DNA of 55,243 bases from NCBI GenBank assembly GCA_015060385.1, contig SUYO01000005.1:1-55243 (forward strand). The letters run 5' to 3'. This DNA comes from Bacteroidales bacterium (GTDB taxonomy: Bacteria > Bacteroidota > Bacteroidia > Bacteroidales > UBA932). The notes under the pieces were generated by a model. The model ran no database searches, was not told the DNA's origin, and saw only the letters and a program-made list of their open reading frames with translations. The position numbers and the translations under genes are program-made. Below, piece by piece: positions 1 through 7,296 of the stretch (the first letter of the stretch is position 1; the number at the start of each line of letters is the position of its first letter).

Positions 1-42
1 CTGAAAGGTGACTCGATGAGAAGAAAAAATCAGAAAAAATAA

Positions 43-50
43 TAACTTTG
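43..50 (+). promoter_or_regulatory. Bacteroidales -7 box TAACTTTG
   Basis: Matches TAnnTTTG. No ORF follows; the hairpin at 239-266 with its TTTT tract could end a short transcript from here. The product is unknown. Confidence 0.3.
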
Positions 51-238
51 CCGAACCTAAAGCGACCATATCTGAAGTGGTACATTTGAAAACGCTCTAG
101 GAGGTACATTCAATGTGATATAGTCACAAAATGCAGATTTTGCTTAAAATTATCCTTTACCGCTTGTAAAACCGCTTGTAAGTAAGATAACTTACTGATA
201 ATCATATATAGTTCGATCCCGTCCGGAATCATGCAACA

Positions 239-275
239 GAGGCGGCCCTTGCGGGTCGCCTCTGCGCTTTTATGT
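239..275. terminator. GC-rich hairpin downstream of the EF-G2 gene
   Basis: CAGAGGCG and CGCCTCTG arms enclose a smaller CCC/GGG stem, followed on the + strand by gcgcTTTTA. The T tract fits termination of + strand transcription best. It also lies just past the stop of the leftward EF-G2 gene and may serve both directions. Confidence 0.6.
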
Positions 276-304
276 TATACTTCGTTGCGGAATTGTGTTT
301 TCTG

Positions 305-2458
305 TTAGTCTTCCTTCTCTTCCTCGAGGTAAGCCTTCAGGAGCTTCTCCTGTACATCACCTGGAACAGGCTGGTAGTCAGCGAAGTCCATTGTGAATGT
401 TGCGCTACCTGAAGTGAGGGAGCTGAGGGTTGTAGAATAACGGTAGAGCTCTGCAAGCGGAACACGTGCCTTGATTGTGCTGAATCCCTTGTCCTCGCCC
501 ATTCCCTCGATGAGGGCACGGCGGTTCTGGAGGTCAGACATACAAGCACCCATGTAGTCAGAAGGAGTAAGTACCTCTACATTGTAGATAGGCTCCATGA
601 TCTTCGGACCTGCAATACGGAACGCCTCCTTGAATGCATTACGGGATGCGAGAACGAATGAGATTTCATTTGAATCTACCGGGTGCATCTTACCGTCGTA
701 AACGTAGACGCGGATGTCACGTGCAAGCGAACCTGTAAGAGGACCTTCGCTCATCTTCTCGTTGATACCCTTGAGGATTGCAGGCATGAAGCGTGCATCG
801 ATAGCTCCACCCACTACGCAGTTGTAGTACTCGAGCTTACCGCCCCATGGGAGGTCATACTCTTCCTTACCCTTGATATTGAGGACAACTTCCTTTCCGT
901 CCACCTTGAAACGGTTGCCTGGATCAACACCCTCCTGATAAGGAGCGATAAGGAGGTGAACCTCACCGAACTGGCCGGCACCACCTGACTGCTTCTTGTG
1001 GCGGTAGTCTGCACAAGCGACCTTTGTAATTGTCTCACGGTAAGAGATCTTAGGAGCCGAGAACTCGATCTCGAGCTTGTTCTCGTTCTGGAGTCTCCAC
1101 TTGAGAGTGTTCACATGCTGCTCGCCCTGACCCTTGAGGATGGTCTGCTTCATCTCCTTGTGGTACTCGATGATGTATGTAGGGTCCTCAGCAGCGATTC
1201 TTGCCATAGCCTCGCTCACCTTCTCCTCATCCTTTGCATCCTTGGCCTTTACTGCACAACGATACTTGTAGTGAGGGAACTTGATGTCAAGATAAGCGAT
1301 ATCAGAACCTGGAGTACAGAGAGTCACGTTTGTCTTTGCAGCGCGGAGCTTAACGGTACATCCGATATCACCTGCTACGAGCTCTGTAACCTTCTCCTTC
1401 TTCTTACCAGCTACAGCATAGATGGCTGTAATCCTTTCCTTGTCGCCTGTCTCAGGATTCTCAAGGTCAGCACCTTCAACGAGCTTACCTGACATTACCT
1501 TGAAGTAAGCGACCTCACCAAGGTGCTGCTCTACGGCTGTCTTATATATGAAGAGTGAAGTCGGACCGTCCTGCTTGCACTCTATCTCCTTTCCATCCTT
1601 TGTAACACCGATACGCTCTGCCGGAGAAGCCGCTGTGCGGATTGTGAACTCCATGAGACGCTTCACACCGATGTCCTTCTTTGCAGAAAGGCAGAATACA
1701 GGCATCACATCACCCTGACGGATACCGATTCCGAGACCCTTTCTGATCTCATCCTCTGAAAGAACGCCCTGCTCGAAGAATGTCTCCATGAGTGTGTCGT
1801 CATACTCTGCAGCGCGCTCGATGAGAGCATTTCTAAGTTCTTCAGCCTCATCCACCAGGTCTGCAGGGATTTCAAGGTCCTCACGCTTGCCGGTATCGCC
1901 CGCAAAACGGTAATACTTCATCTTGAGAACATCGACAAAACCGTCGAACTCAGGACCAGCATTCACAGGATACTGAACCACTACAGGCTTGTTACCGAAT
2001 GCTTCCTTCATTGATTCGAGAGTTCCCTCCCAATTTGCCTTCTCGCCGTCAAGCTGGTTTACAGCCACGATCATAGGAATCTTATACTCCTTTGCATAGC
2101 GCGAGAAGATCTGAGTACCGACCTCAACGCCCTGCTGTGCATTGATCACAAGGACTCCTGTGTCACATACCTTGAATGCAGAAACTGCACCACCTGCGAA
2201 GTCGTCCGCACCCGGAGTATCGATGATATTGAACTTGGTATCCATGAACTCTGCGTAAAGCGGAGTGGCATAGATTGACCTCTGGTTGATCTGCTCGATC
2301 TCGGCGTTGTCAGAAACTGTGTTCTTTGCCTCTACCGTACCTCTTCTGTCGATTACCTTACCTTCGTAAAGCATAGCTTCAGACAATGTGGTCTTACCTG
2401 ACTTGGTGCTACCAAGCAGAACCACGTTACGGATGTTTTGGGTTGAATAAACTTTCAT
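305..2458 (-). CDS. fusA2: EF-G2-type translation elongation factor (GTPase-deficient paralogue)
   Basis: A 717-residue EF-G homologue with the full five-domain length. The G domain keeps a P-loop (GSTKSGKTT, residues 16-24), NQLD in place of NKxD, and SAKK as G5. The switch regions are altered: the invariant switch I RGIT is RSIY (60-63), and switch II DTPGHVDF is DTPGADDF (80-87), so the threonine that coordinates magnesium and the catalytic histidine are missing. Bacteroides thetaiotaomicron is known to have an EF-G paralogue without GTPase activity that supports translation and gut colonisation under nutrient limitation; this protein fits that type. Canonical fusA is not in the window. 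The gene stands alone, with its own -7 box at 2521-2528 and a leader of about 55 nt. The start is the only ATG giving a complete G1 region. Confidence 0.93.
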   Translation of the reverse strand: MKVYSTQNIRNVVLLGSTKSGKTTLSEAMLYEGKVIDRRGTVEAKNTVSDNAEIEQINQRSIYATPLYAEFMDTKFNIIDTPGADDFAGGAVSAFKVCDTGVLVINAQQGVEVGTQIFSRYAKEYKIPMIVAVNQLDGEKANWEGTLESMKEAFGNKPVVVQYPVNAGPEFDGFVDVLKMKYYRFAGDTGKREDLEIPADLVDEAEELRNALIERAAEYDDTLMETFFEQGVLSEDEIRKGLGIGIRQGDVMPVFCLSAKKDIGVKRLMEFTIRTAASPAERIGVTKDGKEIECKQDGPTSLFIYKTAVEQHLGEVAYFKVMSGKLVEGADLENPETGDKERITAIYAVAGKKKEKVTELVAGDIGCTVKLRAAKTNVTLCTPGSDIAYLDIKFPHYKYRCAVKAKDAKDEEKVSEAMARIAAEDPTYIIEYHKEMKQTILKGQGEQHVNTLKWRLQNENKLEIEFSAPKISYRETITKVACADYRHKKQSGGAGQFGEVHLLIAPYQEGVDPGNRFKVDGKEVVLNIKGKEEYDLPWGGKLEYYNCVVGGAIDARFMPAILKGINEKMSEGPLTGSLARDIRVYVYDGKMHPVDSNEISFVLASRNAFKEAFRIAGPKIMEPIYNVEVLTPSDYMGACMSDLQNRRALIEGMGEDKGFSTIKARVPLAELYRYSTTLSSLTSGSATFTMDFADYQPVPGDVQEKLLKAYLEEEKED

Positions 2459-2520
2459 CAGTATTAATGTTATTGTGTTTGTAATTATGTTCCTTCAGTG
2501 TCATTTCAGACACATCCTCG

Positions 2521-2528
2521 CAAATCTA
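2521..2528 (-). promoter_or_regulatory. -7 box (TAGATTTG) of the EF-G2 gene
   Basis: On the minus strand this reads TAGATTTG, a perfect TAnnTTTG, about 63 nt before the EF-G2 start. A GTTG near 2549-2552 sits about where the -33 TTTG element is expected. It indicates that EF-G2 is controlled separately from its neighbours. Confidence 0.6.
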
Positions 2529-2564
2529 ATAAAATAATGTTGCATTATCAACAGTTTAACATAG

Positions 2565-2744
2565 TTATTTGCAAACAGAAACATCAGGAGCTGATACGAA
2601 CTTTTCCAAAATGTCCTCTGAAGACATCCCGAAGGCATTGTAAAGCATGTTGTCGGCAGATACAGTATCTCCCGTACCGTCGTCGATTCCCTTGCCGCTA
2701 AGCAGCATGCTGCAAAGGCGCAGATAATGAATATTGTCACACAT
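2565..2744 (-). CDS. Small hypothetical protein (59 aa)
   Basis: Unrecognised. The frame stays open upstream to 2795, but a perfect -7 box (TAAATTTG, 2793-2800) overlaps that end, so the Met at 2744 (MCDNIHY...) is the likelier start, with a leader of about 40 nt; Met at 2780 is an alternative. The product has no signal peptide or membrane segment. Its central part (GKGIDDGTGDTVSADNML) looks like an ordered soluble domain rather than a random frame. It sits in the only large gap between EF-G2 and the XRE regulator. The case for a real gene rests on the promoter position and residue composition. Confidence 0.45.
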   Translation of the reverse strand: MCDNIHYLRLCSMLLSGKGIDDGTGDTVSADNMLYNAFGMSSEDILEKFVSAPDVSVCK

Positions 2745-2792
2745 AAGAAAAACTTTTATGTCGGCAAATCTGTCACCCATCGTCGGAAAATC

Positions 2793-2800
2793 CAAATTTA
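2793..2800 (-). promoter_or_regulatory. -7 box (TAAATTTG) for the small ORF
   Basis: Perfect TAnnTTTG on the minus strand, about 50 nt before the Met at 2744. It makes the upstream starts less likely and supports transcription of the 59-residue ORF. Confidence 0.45.
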
Positions 2801-2922
2801 TGTGACGAAATCACCGGAAAACAAGAAAGATTTTTCTTTTTTTTATTCTTTTTTCCGTTTTTTAGTCAGTTTTTCCGACTAATCGCAAGAATATCCGGTT
2901 TAACCAAAGCTTGTCTATAGGA

Positions 2923-2930
2923 TAATTTTG
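2923..2930 (+). promoter_or_regulatory. Promoter of the XRE regulator (TAATTTTG)
   Basis: TAATTTTG lies 24 nt before the ATG at 2955, with a TTTA at about 2899-2902 near the -33 position. It matches the Bacteroidales housekeeping promoter pattern. Confidence 0.6.
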
Positions 2931-2954
2931 TGACTGTGAAATAAGTTTTCAGTC

Positions 2955-3341
2955 ATGGACAACACTTCTATCAAGCAGAACATCCGCAATGTAAGGAAAT
3001 CACGGAAGTTCACCCAGGAAGAGATGGCGGACAGGATGGGCATGTCCCTGACGGCCTATCGTGACCTTGAAAAGGGAGATACGTCAATCGTCAATTCCAA
3101 CCTGCAGAAGGTAGCCGATCTTCTTGAAACTACATCAGAGGAGCTGGTGCTGGGTTATCGTCCGCTCCAGATGGAAGGTCCCGGAGTCGAGGATGTCAGG
3201 GAAGAGTATTCTGAAAAACTCGAAGCTCTTGCAAAAAGGATACATGATCTGGAAAAACTGGTCAATTCGCTCGAAGAGACCATCTCTACAAAGAACGAAA
3301 TCATATCAATGCTGAAGAAATCACTTGATAGGGACAAATAG
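2955..3341 (+). CDS. XRE-family HTH transcriptional regulator with coiled-coil tail
   Basis: A 128-residue protein. Residues 5-65 form a Cro/CI-type helix-turn-helix (IRNVRKSRKFTQEEMADRMG, then a DLEKGDTS recognition segment). Residues about 80-125 are a charged heptad-rich helix (YSEKLEALAKRIHDLEKLV and onward) that should form a coiled coil for dimerisation. No ligand or peptidase domain is present. It is followed after a few bases by rnhB. The target is unknown; such short XRE proteins are often autoregulatory. Confidence 0.85.
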   Translation: MDNTSIKQNIRNVRKSRKFTQEEMADRMGMSLTAYRDLEKGDTSIVNSNLQKVADLLETTSEELVLGYRPLQMEGPGVEDVREEYSEKLEALAKRIHDLEKLVNSLEETISTKNEIISMLKKSLDRDK

Positions 3342-3347
3342 ATTGTG

Positions 3348-3355
3348 TATTTTTG
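3348..3355 (+). promoter_or_regulatory. -7 box (TATTTTTG) abutting the rnhB start
   Basis: TATTTTTG ends four bases before the ATG at 3360. If it is used, transcription would begin at or just inside the start codon, giving a leaderless or nearly leaderless mRNA. Confidence 0.45.
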
Positions 3356-3359
3356 CAGA

Positions 3360-3971
3360 ATGCACAAAGAACCCCATCTTCTGAATTTCCTTCATCCGGA
3401 CCTGGTCGAGGCAGGATGTGACGAGGCGGGAAGAGGTCCTCTGGCCGGTCCTGTCTTCGCTGCAGCCGTGATAATGCCCAAGGATTTCCATCATCCGCTG
3501 CTGAACGACTCGAAGAAGATGACGGAAAAGGCACGTGAAACCCTGCGTCCCATCATAGAAAGCGAAGCCCTCGCATGGGCTGTCGAGGAGGTTTCCGCAG
3601 AGGAAATAGACACCATCAACATCCTCAATGCATCAATAACAGGCATGCAGAGAGCTGTCAGACGGCTTTCGGTAAAGCCTGACTTCCTGCTGATAGACGG
3701 CAACAGGTTCAAGCCTTTCGACGGGTACAGATACCAGTGCGTGGTCAAGGGAGACGCGAAGTTCACGTCCATAGCAGCCGCCTCAGTGCTTGCCAAGACC
3801 TACAGGGACGAGTACATGAGGAAGCTGGCTGAAGAGTATCCCCGTTATGGTTGGGAAAGGAACATGGGATATCCGACAAAGGAGCATGTGGACGCAATCA
3901 TAAGGTACGGATACACGCCTCACCATAGGAAGAGCTTCCATCTCAAGCAGCTGGAACCTACGCTGTTTTAG
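3360..3971 (+). CDS. rnhB: Ribonuclease HII
   Basis: 203 residues from the ATG at 3360; an in-frame GTG 15 bases earlier lies just before and overlapping the -7 box and is less likely. RNase HII removes ribonucleotides and RNA primers from RNA:DNA hybrids. The N-terminal GCDEAGRGPLAGPV carries the metal-binding Asp-Glu pair, KGDAKFTSIAAASVLAK carries the third Asp and the conserved Ser/Lys helix, and the C-terminal GYPTKEH and HHRKSFH segments are typical. The length is normal for the family. It may be co-transcribed with the XRE gene or come from its own -7 box. Confidence 0.95.
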   Translation: MHKEPHLLNFLHPDLVEAGCDEAGRGPLAGPVFAAAVIMPKDFHHPLLNDSKKMTEKARETLRPIIESEALAWAVEEVSAEEIDTINILNASITGMQRAVRRLSVKPDFLLIDGNRFKPFDGYRYQCVVKGDAKFTSIAAASVLAKTYRDEYMRKLAEEYPRYGWERNMGYPTKEHVDAIIRYGYTPHHRKSFHLKQLEPTLF

Positions 3972-3973
3972 AT

Positions 3974-4019
3974 TCCCGGTCAAGCCGGGAATGACGGGAA
4001 GAAAGCCGGGAATGACGGA
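3974..4019. repeat. REP-like dispersed repeat (CCGGGAATGACGG type)
   Basis: A short palindrome TCCCGGtcaagCCGGGA followed by two direct copies of AAGCCGGGAATGACGG, starting three bases after the rnhB stop and before the DPP7 gene. This architecture is that of short dispersed intergenic repeats; the unit may also act as a transcript-end hairpin for rnhB. Confidence 0.6.
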
Positions 4020-4051
4020 AGGAAAGGAGATTTATTTAATAACGATATACT

Positions 4052-6205
4052 ATGAAACGGATTACAAGCATCATTGTAGCAATGACGATATGCGTCAGTA
4101 CTTTGGCAGACGAAGGCATGTGGATGCTTCCTCTTCTTCAGAAGATGAATGCGGACGCCATGAAGGAACTGGGATGCGAACTCACCCCACAGCAGATATA
4201 TGACATAAACCACAGTTCGCTGAAGGACGCCATCGTGCAGTTTGGAGGCGGATGTACCGGAGAGATCATTTCAGGAGAGGGTCTTCTCGTGACCAACCAC
4301 CATTGCGGATACGGCAACATCCAGAAGCTCAGCAGCGTCGAGCATGACTACCTCAAGGACGGATACTGGGCGATGAGCCGCAGCGAGGAACTCCCTTGCG
4401 AAGGTCTTACGGTAACTTTCCTCGAATACATGCAGGACATAACTCCTGTACTTGAAAAGGCCGCTGCGAAGGCACGCAAGCAGAACAAGGGTGCCGAGGA
4501 CATCGACCAGCTCGTGGCCGAGGCCAAGGAAAAGGCTGCCGCAGAGATCATCGAAAAGGCAGAGAAGCAGAACCCGCACTGCACGGCAAGGGTATCTTCA
4601 TACTATAACAGCAATGTATATTACCTTCTTGTATACAAGATCTACAGGGACGTACGTTTCGTAGGTGCACCGCCTTCATCGATCGGCAAGTTCGGTGCGG
4701 ACACCGACAACTGGATGTGGCCTCGCCACACCGGAGACTTCTCGATGTTCCGAGTTTATGCCGACAAGGACAACAACCCGGCATCATATTCACCTGACAA
4801 TGTCCCTTACAGACCTAAGCAGCACCTCAGCATCTCGCTTAAGGGCGTACAGGAGGGTGACTACACCATGATCATGGGCTATCCCGGCCGCACCACCCGT
4901 TTCCAGACATCCCCTGAGCTCAAGTTCCAGATCGAGAAGAACGACGTAAGCATCGCTGCACGCACAGTTCGCCAGGATGTGATGCTCGAGGACATGCTCG
5001 CCGACCCTAAGATCAAGATCCAGTATGCAAGCAAGTACTCGGGATCTACCAACGCATGGAAGAAGTGGCAGGGAATGAAGCTCGCCTTCGATAAGCTCGA
5101 CATAATCGGAAGGGCAGAGCAGGAAGAGGCAGAGTTCACGGAGTGGGTGAACGCCAGCGCAAAGCGCCAGGCTGCATACGGCACAGCCCTCAAAGACCTC
5201 GCAAACGGAATTGAAGCAGGCAGGGCAGCCAACCTTGCGTTCACAAAGGCGACAGAGACAGTATATAATATAGAGCTTACCCGATTCGGAATCTACCTCA
5301 AGATTTATTCAGGCAGAGGTCTCGTGGACGGAACAGACACCCTCGCGGCCCTCAGGTCTGCATATGAAAGGTTTGCTTCGCAGTACGGAGACTACTCCGT
5401 AAGCACCGACAGAAAGGTTGCAAAGGCCCTGATGAAGCATTACCGCGACATCGCGGCTCCTGAAAATTACCTCAAGGGCATAGGAGAGGATTTCGCGACA
5501 ATGGATATCGACGCATTCGTGGACAATCTCTTTGACAACAGCGCACTGACTTCGGCAGAGAGTCTGAAGGCAGCTATCGAGGAAAAGGGCGCAGCCATCC
5601 TCAACGACCCTGCAGTGGTCACCGGAATGGCGATCTATAACGAATGTCTTAATTCTCAGGCTCTTGCAGCAGAGTCTGACGACAATCTTGCAAAGGCAAG
5701 ACAGGTCTACACCGCAGGTCTTCTGGAGTGGAAGAAAGGCGAACCGTCTTACCCTGACGCAAACTCGACGATGAGACTTACCTACGGTACGGTCAAGGGA
5801 TATTCTCCAAAGGATGCCGTCGTATACAAGCACTATACTACTCTCGACGGAGTGATGGAGAAGGAAGATCCTGACAACTGGGAATTCGTGGTTCCGGCAA
5901 AGCTCAAGGAACTCTGGAAGAACAAGGACTTCGGTCAGTACGGCACTGCAGACGGCAAGATGCCTGCCTGCTTCCTCAGCAACAACGACATCACAGGCGG
6001 TAACTCCGGCAGTCCTGTGCTGAACTCACGCGGAGAACTCATCGGACTGGCCTTCGACGGAAACTGGGAGTCGATGAGCAGCGACGTGATGTTCGAGCCT
6101 GACCTCCAGAGGTGCATCAATGTAGATATCCGCTATGTCCTCTTCATCGTGGACAAGTTCGGAGGTGCCGGTCATCTTATTGAGGAGATGACTATAGTTA
6201 AATAA
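4052..6205 (+). CDS. dpp7: S46-family dipeptidyl-peptidase, DPP7-type
   Basis: A 717-residue secreted serine exopeptidase that removes dipeptides from peptide N-termini, feeding periplasmic peptide uptake. A signal peptide covers about residues 1-19. The S46 chymotrypsin-like residues are visible: the catalytic His in TNHHCGYG (83-84) and Ser652 in GGNSGSPV. Eighteen residues after the serine the specificity position is Gly (Gly670, FDGNWE). DPP11 enzymes have Arg there for acidic P1 residues, whereas DPP7 has Gly and prefers hydrophobic P1, so this is read as DPP7. It leads a close rightward cluster with mrp, GH43 and GH10. No clear -7 box lies directly upstream; readthrough from rnhB is possible. 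Confidence 0.92.
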   Translation: MKRITSIIVAMTICVSTLADEGMWMLPLLQKMNADAMKELGCELTPQQIYDINHSSLKDAIVQFGGGCTGEIISGEGLLVTNHHCGYGNIQKLSSVEHDYLKDGYWAMSRSEELPCEGLTVTFLEYMQDITPVLEKAAAKARKQNKGAEDIDQLVAEAKEKAAAEIIEKAEKQNPHCTARVSSYYNSNVYYLLVYKIYRDVRFVGAPPSSIGKFGADTDNWMWPRHTGDFSMFRVYADKDNNPASYSPDNVPYRPKQHLSISLKGVQEGDYTMIMGYPGRTTRFQTSPELKFQIEKNDVSIAARTVRQDVMLEDMLADPKIKIQYASKYSGSTNAWKKWQGMKLAFDKLDIIGRAEQEEAEFTEWVNASAKRQAAYGTALKDLANGIEAGRAANLAFTKATETVYNIELTRFGIYLKIYSGRGLVDGTDTLAALRSAYERFASQYGDYSVSTDRKVAKALMKHYRDIAAPENYLKGIGEDFATMDIDAFVDNLFDNSALTSAESLKAAIEEKGAAILNDPAVVTGMAIYNECLNSQALAAESDDNLAKARQVYTAGLLEWKKGEPSYPDANSTMRLTYGTVKGYSPKDAVVYKHYTTLDGVMEKEDPDNWEFVVPAKLKELWKNKDFGQYGTADGKMPACFLSNNDITGGNSGSPVLNSRGELIGLAFDGNWESMSSDVMFEPDLQRCINVDIRYVLFIVDKFGGAGHLIEEMTIVK

Positions 6206-6213
6206 CAGACGAC

Positions 6214-7275
6214 ATGAAGGAAAATGAAGTAAGCGGATGGCTCCGGGAAGTGGAGCATCCGGCAAAAGGCGACAGGAACATCGTCGACCTGGGCATGGTC
6301 GAAAAGATCGAGGCCGGCGAAGGGAGCGTGACCGTGACCCTGGCGTTCTCGAAACATCGTGACCCGCTGGCGGAATATCTCATCGGCAGCGCAAAGGCGG
6401 CCATAATAAGGAATGCGCCCGAAGGCACGAAGGTCGAGATAAGGACCATCATAAAGGACGAGGCTCCGAAGAAAAAGCCGGGTCTTGACCTCGGAGACGA
6501 GGAACTGACAAATGTAAGGCACATCATAGGAATCGCATCGGGAAAGGGAGGAGTCGGCAAATCGACCGTTTCCGTGAACCTCGCCGTCTCTCTCGCACGC
6601 CTCGGATACAAGGTCGGTCTTGCGGATGCGGACGTATATGGTCCGTCTGTTCCGAAGATGACGGCAACGGAAGGGCTGATGCCTGATGCGATCCAGGAGG
6701 GAGAAAAGGAAGTGATCCTCCCGATGGAGAAATACGGCGTGAAATGGATGTCCATCGGATATTTCGCCAAGCCTGAGCAGGCCCTTATATGGAGAGGTCC
6801 GATGGCGTGCAACGCGCTCAAGCAGATGATACTCCAGGTAAGATGGGAAGAACTTGACTTCCTTCTCATCGACATGCCTCCGGGAACAGGTGATATCCAC
6901 ATCAGCCTTGTACATGACATCCCGATGGAGGGAGCGGTCATCGTCAGCACACCGCAGGATGTGGCTCTTGCTGACGTGGAGAAGGGTGTGAACATGTTCA
7001 GGAACGAAAGCGTCAACAAACCTATCTTCGGTCTGGTAGAGAACATGGCATGGTTCACCCCTGCCGAACATCCGGACGAAAGGTACTACCTTTTCGGAAA
7101 GGATGGAGGCGTAAGGATGGCAGAAAAGTATGGAATTCCGCTTCTGGGACAGATTCCTATCGTGCAGAGCATCCGTGAAGGCGGAGACTGCGGAGAACCT
7201 GCAGCACTTTCAACCCGTCCTGACGGACTTGCCTTCGTGGCACTTGCCGAAAAACTCGCACAAACACTTAAATAA
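6214..7275 (+). CDS. mrp: Mrp/NBP35-family iron-sulfur carrier ATPase
   Basis: A 353-residue cytosolic P-loop ATPase that carries or transfers Fe-S clusters to apoproteins. Residues about 1-85 are a MIP18/DUF59 domain, followed by the ParA/MinD-type domain with deviant Walker A SGKGGVGKST (109-118) and the LIDMPPGTGD switch. The CPxC cluster motif of proteobacterial Mrp/NBP35 proteins is absent: the corresponding stretch reads NMAWFTPAEHPDERYY. This should be checked against Bacteroidota homologues before it is called functionally important. It begins eight bases after the DPP7 stop and precedes the GH43 gene by 21 bases, implying co-transcription. Confidence 0.92.
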   Translation: MKENEVSGWLREVEHPAKGDRNIVDLGMVEKIEAGEGSVTVTLAFSKHRDPLAEYLIGSAKAAIIRNAPEGTKVEIRTIIKDEAPKKKPGLDLGDEELTNVRHIIGIASGKGGVGKSTVSVNLAVSLARLGYKVGLADADVYGPSVPKMTATEGLMPDAIQEGEKEVILPMEKYGVKWMSIGYFAKPEQALIWRGPMACNALKQMILQVRWEELDFLLIDMPPGTGDIHISLVHDIPMEGAVIVSTPQDVALADVEKGVNMFRNESVNKPIFGLVENMAWFTPAEHPDERYYLFGKDGGVRMAEKYGIPLLGQIPIVQSIREGGDCGEPAALSTRPDGLAFVALAEKLAQTLK

Positions 7276-7296
7276 CCAACATAAAACCCTAAGCGT

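Larger units (their letters stand above)
1..304. other. Non-coding left edge: possible integration-site remnant
   Basis: No convincing gene. It holds a TAACTTTG box at 43-50, two direct copies of ACCGCTTGTAA at 159-169 and 171-181, the inverted repeat AGTAAG-ataa-CTTACT at 181-196, and GTTCGATCCCGTCCGGAATC at 211-230, which resembles the T-loop and 3' acceptor side of a tRNA but has no matching 5' half here. Paired direct repeats beside a tRNA tail are what integrase arm sites and an attachment site look like, so an integrated element may lie to the left of the window. This is inference; no integrase gene is in the window. Confidence 0.35.

Noticed and set aside
211..230. A complete tRNA gene
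   Set aside because: Only the T-loop and 3' side are seen; no D-arm, anticodon arm or matching 5' acceptor strand upstream.
6172..7071. 299- and 286-codon minus frames opposite mrp
   Set aside because: Both are shadows of mrp codons.
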